This document shows, one piece after another, positions 1 to 6,087 of a stretch of DNA of 20,279 bases. This stretch comes from Alphaproteobacteria bacterium. Its GTDB lineage: Bacteria; Pseudomonadota; Alphaproteobacteria; Micropepsales; Micropepsaceae. The notes under the pieces are model-generated. The model worked only from the letters and a program-made list of their open reading frames with translations. It was not told where the DNA came from and ran no database searches. Each line of letters begins with the position of its first letter. The stretch's first letter is position 1. Both the position numbers and the translations under genes were made by a program. The stretch is from positions 1 to 20,279 of the forward strand of contig JAATGK010000338.1 in assembly GCA_015654715.1 (NCBI GenBank), read 5' to 3'.

Positions 1-435
1 CATCAGTTCCGGGGTCTCGTTCACGGCGTAACCGAACATGATGCCCTGGTCGCCGGCGCCTTCGTCCTTGTTGCCCGCAGCGTCGACGCCCTGGGCGATG
101 TCGGGCGACTGCGAATGCAGCAGCACCTCGACCTTGGCGTTGGCATGGTGGAAGCCGTCCTGCTCGTAGCCGATGTCTTTAATCGCCTTACGGGCAACCG
201 CCTCAACCAAATCGTGGGTGATTTCCTTGGGACCGCGGGTTTCGCCGGCGATCACGACGCGGTTGGTGGTGGCCAGCGTTTCCGCCGCAACCCGCAGGTC
301 CCACGGCGAATAGCCGTGCTTGGGGCCTTCCCGGAAGAACAGATCAACGATCTCGTCCGAAATCCGGTCGCACACCTTATCGGGGTGACCCTCCGAAACG
401 CTTTCGCTGGTAAACAGATAGTCTGACCGCGCCAT
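1..435 (-). CDS. metK: S-adenosylmethionine synthetase, N-terminal part (cut by window edge)
   Basis: This is the first 145 codons of methionine adenosyltransferase, which makes S-adenosylmethionine from methionine and ATP in the cytoplasm. The start reads [20 protein letters not shown], with the ATP-site motif EGHPDK (His17, Asp19, Lys20). The last visible residues include [12 protein letters not shown], the family's signature segment, so the reading frame is intact as far as it can be seen. The rest of the protein (families are usually about 390 residues) lies beyond position 1. The ATG at 433-435 sits inside a CATATGC element, and two more copies lie 80-100 bp upstream (see the repeat entry). 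No SAM riboswitch was recognised in the leader. The call is firm; only the C-terminal two thirds is unseen. Confidence 0.97.
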   Translation of the reverse strand, partial: MARSDYLFTSESVSEGHPDKVCDRISDEIVDLFFREGPKHGYSPWDLRVAAETLATTNRVVIAGETRGPKEITHDLVEAVARKAIKDIGYEQDGFHHANAKVEVLLHSQSPDIAQGVDAAGNKDEGAGDQGIMFGYAVNETPELM

Positions 436-514
436 ATGCAAAGCCCTTCTCAACGCGCCCGCAGGCGCTCCGTTTGGGGCGACTCCTTGCAGGTCTTGGG
501 GCAGGGGTCAACAA

Positions 515-536
515 CATATGCACATTTTGGCATATG
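515..536. promoter_or_regulatory. Inverted repeat CATATGC-N8-GCATATG upstream of metK
   Basis: A perfect 7-bp inverted repeat (515-521 and 530-536) with an 8-bp spacer lies about 80 bp upstream of the metK start. A third CATATGC (433-439) overlaps the start codon itself. The dyad is the right size for a dimeric helix-turn-helix repressor. In many alphaproteobacteria a small XRE-type regulator is encoded next to metK, which makes a metK operator plausible, but no such gene is in the window and no binding protein is known for this motif. The operator role is inferred. Confidence 0.4.
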
Positions 537-617
537 CTTTACCCAAGCTGACGGCGACTGCGGCCTTGGAGCGCAGTTTCCCCAACTGGGATCTGGAAAA
601 TAAAACCCAGCAAATTT

Positions 618-1922
618 CTAGAGAATGAACCGGGACAAATCCTGGTCCTTGGCGAGATCTTCCACCCGCGCTTTGACATAAGCGGCGTCGATGGTGAGCT
701 TTTCGCCGGGCTTTTCGGACGCGACGAAGCTGATCTCGTCGAGCACGCGCTCCATCACCGTTTGCAGCCGCCGGGCGCCGATGTTCTCGACGCTGGCATT
801 GACCGAGGTGGCGATATCGGCGATCGCGGCGATGCCGTCTTCGGTGAAGTCGAGACTGACGCCTTCGGTATTCAGCAGCGCCACATACTGTTTGATCAAG
901 CTGGCTTCCGGCTCGGTCAGGATGCGCTGCATGTCGTCGCGCGTCAGCGCCTTCAGTTCGACGCGGATCGGCAAACGGCCTTGCAGTTCGGGCAGCAGGT
1001 CCGACGGCTTGGCGGTGTGGAACGCGCCCGAGGCGATGAAGAGGATGTGATCGGTCTTCACCTGGCCGTGCTTGGTGGCAACCGTGGTGCCTTCAATCAG
1101 CGGAAGAAGATCGCGCTGCACGCCCTCGCGGCTGACATCGCCGCCGCCGCGGAATTCCGAACGGGCGCAGATTTTGTCGAGCTCGTCGAGAAAAACGATG
1201 CCGTTCTGCTCGGTGACTTCGATCGCCTCACGGGTGACGGCATCCTGATCCAAGAGCTTGTCGGCTTCTTCGGCCTGCAGCAGCGGACGGGCGTCTTTCA
1301 CCTTGATACGGCGCGGTTTGGAGCGGCCGCCAAAGGCCTTGCCGAAGATGTCGCCGAGACCCACCATCGAGATGTTGGCGTTGGGCATGCCCGGGATTTC
1401 GAACTGGGGCATGCCGCCCGCGTCTTTCATCTCGATCTCGATTTCGGTTTCTTCGAGGTCCCCGGCGCGCAAGGGGCGGCGCTTGGTTTCGCGCAAAGAG
1501 GCCGACGGTCCGGCCAAGGCATCGAGCAAGCGATCTTCGGCGCGGTCTTCGGCCAGTGCCTCGACATCGCGGCGCTTTCTTTCGCGCACCTGGGCGATGG
1601 CAATTTCCAAGAGATCGCGGACAATCTGTTCGACATCGCGTCCGACATAACCTACCTCGGTGAATTTGGTCGCTTCGACTTTCAGGAATGGCGCTTGCGC
1701 CAGGCGCGCCAGCCGCCGCGCGATTTCGGTTTTGCCGACACCGGTCGGGCCGATCATCAAGATGTTTTTCGGCAGCACTTCCTCACGCAACGCGAGCGGA
1801 AGCTGCTGGCGGCGCCAACGGTTCCTGAGCGCAATGGCGACGGCGCGCTTGGCGTCATGCTGGCCAACGATGAAACGATCGAGTTCGGAGACGATTTCGC
1901 GGGGGGTGAAGGCAGCGGTCAT
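618..1922 (-). CDS. hslU: HslU, ATPase subunit of the HslVU protease
   Basis: This is the 434-residue AAA+ unfoldase that feeds substrates to the HslV peptidase in the cytoplasm. Visible features are the N-terminal [16 protein letters not shown], Walker A GPTGVGKT (58-65), the pore loop GYVG (91-94), an acidic and basic intermediate I-domain (about 108-233), Walker B VFLDELD (243-249), and the C-terminal tail LSRFIL that inserts into HslV. Length is normal for the family. The gene normally follows hslV directly; here a VapBC pair lies between them and the vapC stop is 33 bp upstream. No Shine-Dalgarno sequence is visible in that gap. TATATT ends 5 nt before the ATG and could be a -10 for a leaderless transcript, although its -35 is poor. 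Function is certain; how it is translated is open. Confidence 0.98.
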   Translation of the reverse strand: MTAAFTPREIVSELDRFIVGQHDAKRAVAIALRNRWRRQQLPLALREEVLPKNILMIGPTGVGKTEIARRLARLAQAPFLKVEATKFTEVGYVGRDVEQIVRDLLEIAIAQVRERKRRDVEALAEDRAEDRLLDALAGPSASLRETKRRPLRAGDLEETEIEIEMKDAGGMPQFEIPGMPNANISMVGLGDIFGKAFGGRSKPRRIKVKDARPLLQAEEADKLLDQDAVTREAIEVTEQNGIVFLDELDKICARSEFRGGGDVSREGVQRDLLPLIEGTTVATKHGQVKTDHILFIASGAFHTAKPSDLLPELQGRLPIRVELKALTRDDMQRILTEPEASLIKQYVALLNTEGVSLDFTEDGIAAIADIATSVNASVENIGARRLQTVMERVLDEISFVASEKPGEKLTIDAAYVKARVEDLAKDQDLSRFIL

Positions 1923-1955
1923 GGGGCAATATATGGGGATGAGGTGGGCGAGAGT

Positions 1956-2345
1956 CTATGCCAGCGCCGAAACGATGTCGGTCTGGGTGAAATCGTTGCC
2001 TTTGTAAAGCAACTGCTCGCCCGAGGCCTTGGCGAGAGCATAAGCAAAGCAGTCGCCAAGATTGAGCGCTGCGAGATGGCGTCCCTTGCCGAAATCGCGC
2101 CACGCGAGATGGGCGGTGCGCATCTGAAATTGATCAACGGGAACAAAGACAATACCCGCAGCCGTGACGAAATCGTCAAGTGCCCTCATATCTTCCGAAC
2201 GCGCCAGCTCCGCCCGGATCGCCGCTTCGAGCCAATTGACCGGCGACATGAGCCGTGTGGACGCTTGGAGAATTGCTCGGGCAAACTGCTCGCGCTCCGG
2301 TTCGAGCTTGAGAATAGCGAGCAGCGCCGAGGCATCGATGACCAT
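1956..2345 (-). CDS. vapC: VapC-type PIN-domain toxin ribonuclease
   Basis: This is a 129-residue PIN-domain protein, a metal-dependent ribonuclease expected to act as the toxin of a type II toxin-antitoxin pair. The start MVIDASALLAIL carries the first PIN acid (Asp4). NWLEA supplies Glu40, LGDCFAYALA supplies Asp98 and KGNDF supplies Asp118, so all four acidic positions are present and the enzyme looks active. VapC toxins cleave tRNA or rRNA; the target of this one cannot be told. Its start codon overlaps the antitoxin stop by one base (TGATG), a usual sign of translational coupling. The pair sits between hslV and hslU, all in the same direction, so it may be co-transcribed with them. Confidence 0.93.
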   Translation of the reverse strand: MVIDASALLAILKLEPEREQFARAILQASTRLMSPVNWLEAAIRAELARSEDMRALDDFVTAAGIVFVPVDQFQMRTAHLAWRDFGKGRHLAALNLGDCFAYALAKASGEQLLYKGNDFTQTDIVSALA

Positions 2346-2608
2346 CAGACCGGCAGTCCATTTTCGTCGTAGAGTTCGTTGATCAGCTCGCGGCTAGTTT
2401 TGTTTTCGCCCTGCAATCCGGTTGCCCGCGCCGCGATTGCCAGAAGCTCGGCGACTTTAGCGTCTTCGCTAGACGAAGCCTTTTGCGGCTGGCGCTGCAG
2501 TTTTTCCTCCAGCGCACGAACGACGGCCGCGGTCGGGTCTTCGCCGGTCCGTTTCGCCAGTTCCGCAGCCAGTTCGTCGATTTTCGGGTCGCTGATCCGC
2601 ACGTTCAT
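2345..2608 (-). CDS. vapB: VapB-type antitoxin (PSK transcription factor family)
   Basis: This 87-residue protein begins MNVRISDPKIDELAAELAKR, which matches the PSK_trans_fac/VapB antitoxin pattern: an N-terminal DNA-binding part (ISDP..DELAAELAKRTGE..TAAVVRALEEKLQR) and a C-terminal toxin-wrapping tail. I chose the ATG at 2606-2608 because AAGGTG lies just upstream and the family starts at this point; an in-frame start further up (MYHRAGERCP) has no support. Such antitoxins bind VapC and, with it, repress their own promoter. The hslV stop is 46 bp upstream and vapC follows with a one-base overlap. Identification is good from the family pattern and the partner gene. Confidence 0.88.
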   Translation of the reverse strand: MNVRISDPKIDELAAELAKRTGEDPTAAVVRALEEKLQRQPQKASSSEDAKVAELLAIAARATGLQGENKTSRELINELYDENGLPV

Positions 2609-2629
2609 GGGACACCTTTCACCGGCGCG

Positions 2630-2658
2630 ATGGTACATCCGGCCGCAAAAGCCCTCAA
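2630..2658 (-). promoter_or_regulatory. Candidate vapBC promoter
   Basis: On the minus strand TTGAGG (2653-2658) and TACCAT (2630-2635) are 17 bp apart, each matching four of six sigma-70 consensus bases. The -35 overlaps the hslV stop codon. If used, vapBC could be expressed apart from hslV. The support is moderate to weak. Confidence 0.35.
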
Positions 2659-3200
2659 CCGGAGGTCAACGTCTCGATCACCACGTTCTCGTTGGTGTAG
2701 ATGCAGATGCCGGCGGCAATCTTCATCGCTTTCCTGGCGATCTCTTCAGCCGACAGTTCCAAATCCATCAAGGCGCGGGCGGCGGCGAGTGCGTAAGGCC
2801 CGCCCGAACCGATGCCGATGAGGCCGTCTTCCGGTTCGACCACGTCGCCGGTGCCGGACAGGATCAGGCTGGTCTTGGCGTCGGCGACCGCCATCATCGC
2901 TTCGAGCCGCCGCAGGTAGCGGTCGGTGCGCCAGTCTTTGGCAAGCTCGACACATGCCCGCGCCAGATTGCCAGGATGCTGCTCCAGCTTGGATTCCAGC
3001 CGCTCGAACAAAGCAAAAGCGTCGGCAGTGGCTCCGGCAAAGCCGGTAATCACGTCGCCTTTGCCGAGGCGGCGGACTTTTTTGGCATTGGATTTCATCA
3101 CCGTCGCGCCCAGGGTAACCTGGCCGTCGCCGGCGACAAGAACGGTGCCGCCCTTACGGACGCTGAGGATGGTGGTTGAACGCCATTTCTGATCGGACAT
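2655..3200 (-). CDS. hslV: HslV, peptidase subunit of the HslVU protease
   Basis: This is the 181-residue N-terminal-nucleophile threonine peptidase that forms the proteolytic core of HslVU. After a short propeptide (MSDQKWRS) comes [10 protein letters not shown], in which Thr9 should become the catalytic N-terminus after self-processing; alphaproteobacterial HslV proteins commonly carry such a propeptide. Conserved stretches include [43 protein letters not shown] and [15 protein letters not shown] chose the ATG at 3198-3200; a TTG at 3242 in the same frame would add 14 unconserved residues and overlap the divergent gene. Only 32 bp separate this start from that of the divergent Ntn hydrolase. 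vapB follows 46 bp downstream, then vapC and hslU. Confidence 0.97.
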   Translation of the reverse strand: MSDQKWRSTTILSVRKGGTVLVAGDGQVTLGATVMKSNAKKVRRLGKGDVITGFAGATADAFALFERLESKLEQHPGNLARACVELAKDWRTDRYLRRLEAMMAVADAKTSLILSGTGDVVEPEDGLIGIGSGGPYALAAARALMDLELSAEEIARKAMKIAAGICIYTNENVVIETLTSG

Positions 3201-3206
3201 GATGGT

Positions 3207-3232
3207 GCCTATATAGGCTAGGATTCGCGAAT
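3207..3232. promoter_or_regulatory. Two palindromes in the hslV/Ntn-hydrolase divergent gap
   Basis: The 32-bp gap between the two divergent start codons holds a perfect 12-bp palindrome GCCTATATAGGC (3207-3218) and a perfect 10-bp palindrome ATTCGCGAAT (3223-3232). The first contains a symmetric TATATA that could serve as a -10 element in both directions. The space is too short for two ordinary separate promoters, so at least one promoter must reach into the opposite gene. AGGA at 3220-3223 lies about 10 nt before the plus-strand ATG and may be its ribosome site. Confidence 0.4.
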
Positions 3233-4252
3233 ATGCAGCCAACTGAAAGGCCTTTGGCGAAAATACCTCTGGTCGACCTTCGCGGCCATACCCCTTTGGA
3301 ACTGTTGTTTCTTTTCCGGCGGCAAGCCAACATCCTGCTGGACGGGGTGATGGCGCTGGTCGGCCACGGCCCCGGCCGGGTGCTGGCGGGCACGACCGAT
3401 CACTTCTCCAAGCGCTGGCTGCAGAAGGCCGGCAACCCCTATTTGGAAGAGATCACCCTGATTGCCGACGCCATTCACCGGCCCGGTGCGTATGCGCTCA
3501 ACACCTGCCTGGAGTGGGGCTGCACCAGCGGTGCCTGGACCAGCCCGTCGGGGCCGGTCTTGCGCCGTGTGCTCGATTGGCCGTTCCCGCGGCTCGGCGA
3601 ATTTCCGGTGGTGGCGCATTACCAGGGCCGCGTCGGCGACTATTTCAACGTCACTTGGCCGGGTTTTGCCGGGGTGCTGCAGGCGATGGCGCCCGGCCGC
3701 TTTGCCGCCTCCATCAATCAGGCCCCGCGCCGCAAACATGCCGGCGGGTTCTTCGGCGCCTGGGTTGCGGGCCGCTTCAAAACCGGCGCTCGCCTCGCCT
3801 TGCCGCCAGTCCATCTCCTACGCCGGGTCTTCGAGACTGCGTGCGACTACGCGAGCGCCCGCGCCATGCTCAGCATGACCCCGCTGGCGGTGCCGGCGAT
3901 CTTCACCCTCACCGGCACCCACCCCAGCGAAGCCTGCGTGATCGAGCGGACCGAGGATGCCTATGCGGTGCGCGAATTGGCGGGCGGCCGGGTCTGCGCC
4001 GCCAACGAATTCACCTCGCCTCTGAACGACACCGAGCTGGGCTGGAAGGCGCGGCCGATCGATAGCGCCGGACGGCTGGCCCAAGCCATGAGCCTTCCCG
4101 GGGACCCTGAGGACATGTCCTGGTTCACCGCCCCGATCGCCAATGCCAACAGCCGTCTGGTGATGGTCGCCAACGCGGCCACCAGCGCCCTCAAGGTGCT
4201 GGGCACCGCCGGCCACAAACCGGTCACCGAGCTGTTCGAACTGGCGGTTTAG
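3233..4252 (+). CDS. Acid ceramidase/NAAA-like Ntn hydrolase (C45-like)
   Basis: This 339-residue protein resembles the acid ceramidase / N-acylethanolamine acid amidase branch of Ntn hydrolases. Those enzymes cut themselves to expose a Cys that hydrolyses amide bonds. EWGCTSGAW places the nucleophile at Cys97, and [10 protein letters not shown] supplies Arg112 and Asp115; NAAA has Cys126-Arg142-Asp145, almost the same spacing. Further family segments are [14 protein letters not shown] (139-152), SIN (160-162) and CAANEF. The predicted propeptide is 96 residues. No signal peptide is visible, so it is probably cytoplasmic. The substrate is unknown; an amide such as a bile-salt, N-acyl amino acid or penicillin-like compound is possible. 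It diverges from hslV and precedes hisB by 55 bp. The fold class is likely; the exact reaction is not known. Confidence 0.75.
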   Translation: MQPTERPLAKIPLVDLRGHTPLELLFLFRRQANILLDGVMALVGHGPGRVLAGTTDHFSKRWLQKAGNPYLEEITLIADAIHRPGAYALNTCLEWGCTSGAWTSPSGPVLRRVLDWPFPRLGEFPVVAHYQGRVGDYFNVTWPGFAGVLQAMAPGRFAASINQAPRRKHAGGFFGAWVAGRFKTGARLALPPVHLLRRVFETACDYASARAMLSMTPLAVPAIFTLTGTHPSEACVIERTEDAYAVRELAGGRVCAANEFTSPLNDTELGWKARPIDSAGRLAQAMSLPGDPEDMSWFTAPIANANSRLVMVANAATSALKVLGTAGHKPVTELFELAV

Positions 4253-4307
4253 GTTTTTTATTAGCGCCGGCGCTGCTATGAACGCTGCAACGATTTCGGA
4301 GTCTCCC

Positions 4308-4907
4308 ATGCGCACAGCCACCGTCGAACGCAAAACTCGCGAAACCGAAATCGCCGTCTCCCTCGACCTCGACGGGGCAGGCGAGTGCGATATCGACACC
4401 GGCATCGGTTTTCTCGACCACATGCTGGAGAGCTTCGGCCGCCATGCGATGATCGATCTGAAAGTGCGGGCGCAGGGCGATCTGCATGTCGACTATCACC
4501 ACACCACCGAGGACACCGCCATCGTCATCGGCCAAGCGGTGAAAAAGGCGCTCGGCGATTTGGCCGGCATCACGCGTTTCGGCTCCGCCGGCATTCCGAT
4601 GGACGAAGCCTTTTCGCGCGTCGCCGTTGATGTGGCGGGGCGGCCGTATCTGGTGTGGCGGGTGAAATTTACCCAGCCCAAGATCGGCGAGTACGACACT
4701 GAGCTGTTCAAGGAATGGTTCCAGGCCTTCGCGATGAACGCAGGTCTCTGTTTGCACGTCGAAAATATGTATGGCGAGAACAATCACCACATCGTGGAAA
4801 CCTGCTTCAAAGGCTTGGCGCGAGCGCTGCGCCAAGCGATTACGCCCGACGAACGGTTGGACGGCGACGTCGCCTCCACCAAGGGCGTGCTGGGCGAGAA
4901 GGATTAG
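4308..4907 (+). CDS. hisB: Imidazoleglycerol-phosphate dehydratase
   Basis: This 199-residue enzyme dehydrates imidazole glycerol phosphate in histidine biosynthesis. The manganese-binding repeats are plain: GFLDHML (34-40), DYHHTTED (62-69, with His64, His65, Glu68) and [17 protein letters not shown] (158-173, with His160, His161, Glu164). I chose the ATG at 4308, which has CGGAG six bases upstream and gives the family's normal length. An in-frame ATG at 4278 would add ten residues ([10 protein letters not shown]) without a ribosome site. It is the single-domain form without the phosphatase domain found in enterobacterial HisB. No other his genes are in the window; in many alphaproteobacteria hisB lies near hslVU, as here. 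Confidence 0.97.
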   Translation: MRTATVERKTRETEIAVSLDLDGAGECDIDTGIGFLDHMLESFGRHAMIDLKVRAQGDLHVDYHHTTEDTAIVIGQAVKKALGDLAGITRFGSAGIPMDEAFSRVAVDVAGRPYLVWRVKFTQPKIGEYDTELFKEWFQAFAMNAGLCLHVENMYGENNHHIVETCFKGLARALRQAITPDERLDGDVASTKGVLGEKD

Positions 4908-4956
4908 TTTTTATCGTTCACGGCGGGTGCGGCGCCCGATCGGTGCGGGATCGCCG

Positions 4957-4985
4957 TTGACCTCGTGTTCTCCCTCCGTTCTAAT
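4957..4985 (+). promoter_or_regulatory. mmcB promoter (TTGACC-N17-TCTAAT)
   Basis: TTGACC (4957-4962) and TCTAAT (4980-4985) each match five of six sigma-70 bases and are exactly 17 bp apart. The LexA box fills the spacer and overlaps the -10. Counting 7 nt past the -10 puts the start of transcription at 4992, the A of the mmcB ATG, so the message would be leaderless. Confidence 0.7.
4967..4981 (+). promoter_or_regulatory. LexA (SOS) box GTTC-N7-GTTC
   Basis: GTTCTCCCTCCGTTC is an exact match to the direct-repeat LexA operator used in alphaproteobacteria (GTTC-N7-GTTC, equivalent to GAAC-N7-GAAC). It lies between the -35 and -10 elements of mmcB, where bound LexA would block RNA polymerase. 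mmcB is a known SOS gene in Caulobacter, which supports the call. Confidence 0.85.
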
Positions 4986-4991
4986 GCCTTC

Positions 4992-5435
4992 ATGGAAAAC
5001 GGCAGTTCGAGCGAGAATGCGGGGGGGGTTGCGCGCGGAGTTTCGCGGCTGCTGATTCAGGAAGGCTATTCGCCTATTCTCGAATTCACGCTCACCAATG
5101 GACGGCGGCTGGATGTAGCGGCGCTCGGGCCCGACGGCACCATGGTCGGTGTCGAAATCAAGGTCGCGCTGGCGGACCTCAAGGGCGATCAGAAATGGCC
5201 GGAATATCTCGACTTCTGCGAGATGTTCTATTTCGCCATCCCGCCCGATTTTCCCGATGAATACGTGCCGCCCGAGACCGGCCTGATCGTCGCCGACCGT
5301 TTTGGCGGCGCGATCGTGCGCCCCAGCCCGCGCACCGTGCTGCATCCCTCGCGGCGCAAGGCGGTGACTTTAAGCTTCGCGCGCGTAGCAGCGGAACGCC
5401 TGTCGCAGATTATCGAGGCGGCCAATTCGAATTGA
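4992..5435 (+). CDS. mmcB: MmcB-family DNA repair protein (SOS-regulated)
   Basis: This 147-residue protein matches the MmcB-like family (PF06319), predicted nuclease-fold proteins linked to DNA repair and mutagenesis. Conserved parts are ARGVSRLLIQEGY, LTNGRRLDVAALGPDG, VEIKVALADLKGDQKWPEYLDFC, PETGLIVADRFGG and SRRKAVTLSFARVAAERL. The D..VEIK pattern resembles a PD-(D/E)xK nuclease core. I chose the ATG at 4992 because the LexA box and promoter occupy 4957-4985 and predict a transcript beginning at this ATG. A GTG at 4965 lies in frame, but it falls between the -35 and -10 and would not be transcribed from this promoter. No ribosome site is visible, which agrees with leaderless translation. 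The hisB stop is 84 bp upstream. Confidence 0.9.
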   Translation: MENGSSSENAGGVARGVSRLLIQEGYSPILEFTLTNGRRLDVAALGPDGTMVGVEIKVALADLKGDQKWPEYLDFCEMFYFAIPPDFPDEYVPPETGLIVADRFGGAIVRPSPRTVLHPSRRKAVTLSFARVAAERLSQIIEAANSN

Positions 5436-5446
5436 TTTTGGGGACA

Positions 5447-5490
5447 GTTCCGGCGCCCGCCGGAGGTCTTATGCGGCGGGCTGCTGGAAC
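5447..5490. terminator. Hairpin between convergent mmcB and regA
   Basis: GTTCCGGCGCCCGCC (5447-5461) pairs with the segment ending GGAAC at 5490, giving a stem of about 15 bp with one mismatch and one bulge around a 13-nt loop. It lies in the 71-bp gap between two convergent genes, so it could end transcription from both sides, but neither side has a clear T-run. The left side begins GGGGACAG, a string that recalls REP-type repeats in other proteobacteria; that resemblance is unverified. Confidence 0.5.
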
Positions 5491-5506
5491 GGTAAGAAAG
5501 AAGAAC

Positions 5507-6037
5507 TTAGCGCGGACTGCGCTTCGCCAGAATCCGCTGCAGGGTGCGGCGGTGCATGTTGAGGCGGCGAGCAGTCTCGGAGACGTTGTGACCGCAGAGT
5601 TCGTAGACGCGCTGAATGTGTTCCCAGCGCACGCGATCGGCCGACATCGGATTTTCCGGCGGCTTCGGCTTGGAGCCGGGGGCGGCGAGCAGTGCGTTGG
5701 AAATATCATCGGCGTCGGCAGGCTTGGGCAGATAGTCGATGGCACCGTATTTCACGGCAGCGACCGCCGTGGCGATGTTGCCGAAACCCGTCAGTACCAC
5801 AACCCGGCTGTCGGGACGCACGACGTGGAGGGTTTCCACGACGTCGATGCCGTTACCGTCTTCGAGCTTGAGATCGACCACCGCATAAGCCGGCGGGGCT
5901 TCCTTAGCACGGGCCTTACCATCGGCGACGCCTTCGGCAATAGTCACAACGAAGCCGCGGGTTTCCATCGCCCGGGCCAGACGTTCGCGCAAGGGGCGAT
6001 CGTCTTCGACAATCAAAAGTGTTTTGTCTTCCATCAT
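5507..6037 (-). CDS. regA: RegA/ActR/PrrA-type response regulator
   Basis: This 176-residue global redox response regulator is the partner of the RegB kinase encoded just upstream. The receiver domain has the acidic pair Asp12/Asp13, the phosphorylated Asp55 (VVDLKLEDG), Thr83 and Lys105. A proline-rich linker (about 119-131) leads to a Fis-type helix-turn-helix (VRWEHIQRVYELCGHNVSETARRLNMHRRTLQRIL), which is almost invariant in the RegA/ActR/RoxR family. These regulators control respiration, carbon and nitrogen fixation, or photosynthesis genes in response to oxygen. The start is one of two adjacent ATG codons behind AAGGAAG. It lies 50 bp after regB, and the two form an operon. Confidence 0.95.
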   Translation of the reverse strand: MMEDKTLLIVEDDRPLRERLARAMETRGFVVTIAEGVADGKARAKEAPPAYAVVDLKLEDGNGIDVVETLHVVRPDSRVVVLTGFGNIATAVAAVKYGAIDYLPKPADADDISNALLAAPGSKPKPPENPMSADRVRWEHIQRVYELCGHNVSETARRLNMHRRTLQRILAKRSPR

Positions 6038-6087
6038 TCTTCTTCTTCCTTACGCACGTTCGCACATAGGCCTGGTTGCACGACTGG

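Noticed and set aside
436..560. SAM-II or SAM/SAH riboswitch in the metK leader
   Set aside because: A GCGCC-TGCG-GGCGC hairpin is present, but the conserved loop and ribosome-site sequences of these riboswitches were not found.
762..2372. A 536-codon open frame on the plus strand opposite hslU and vapC
   Set aside because: It is antisense to well-supported genes, has no family motifs and has a low-complexity composition typical of shadows in GC-rich DNA.
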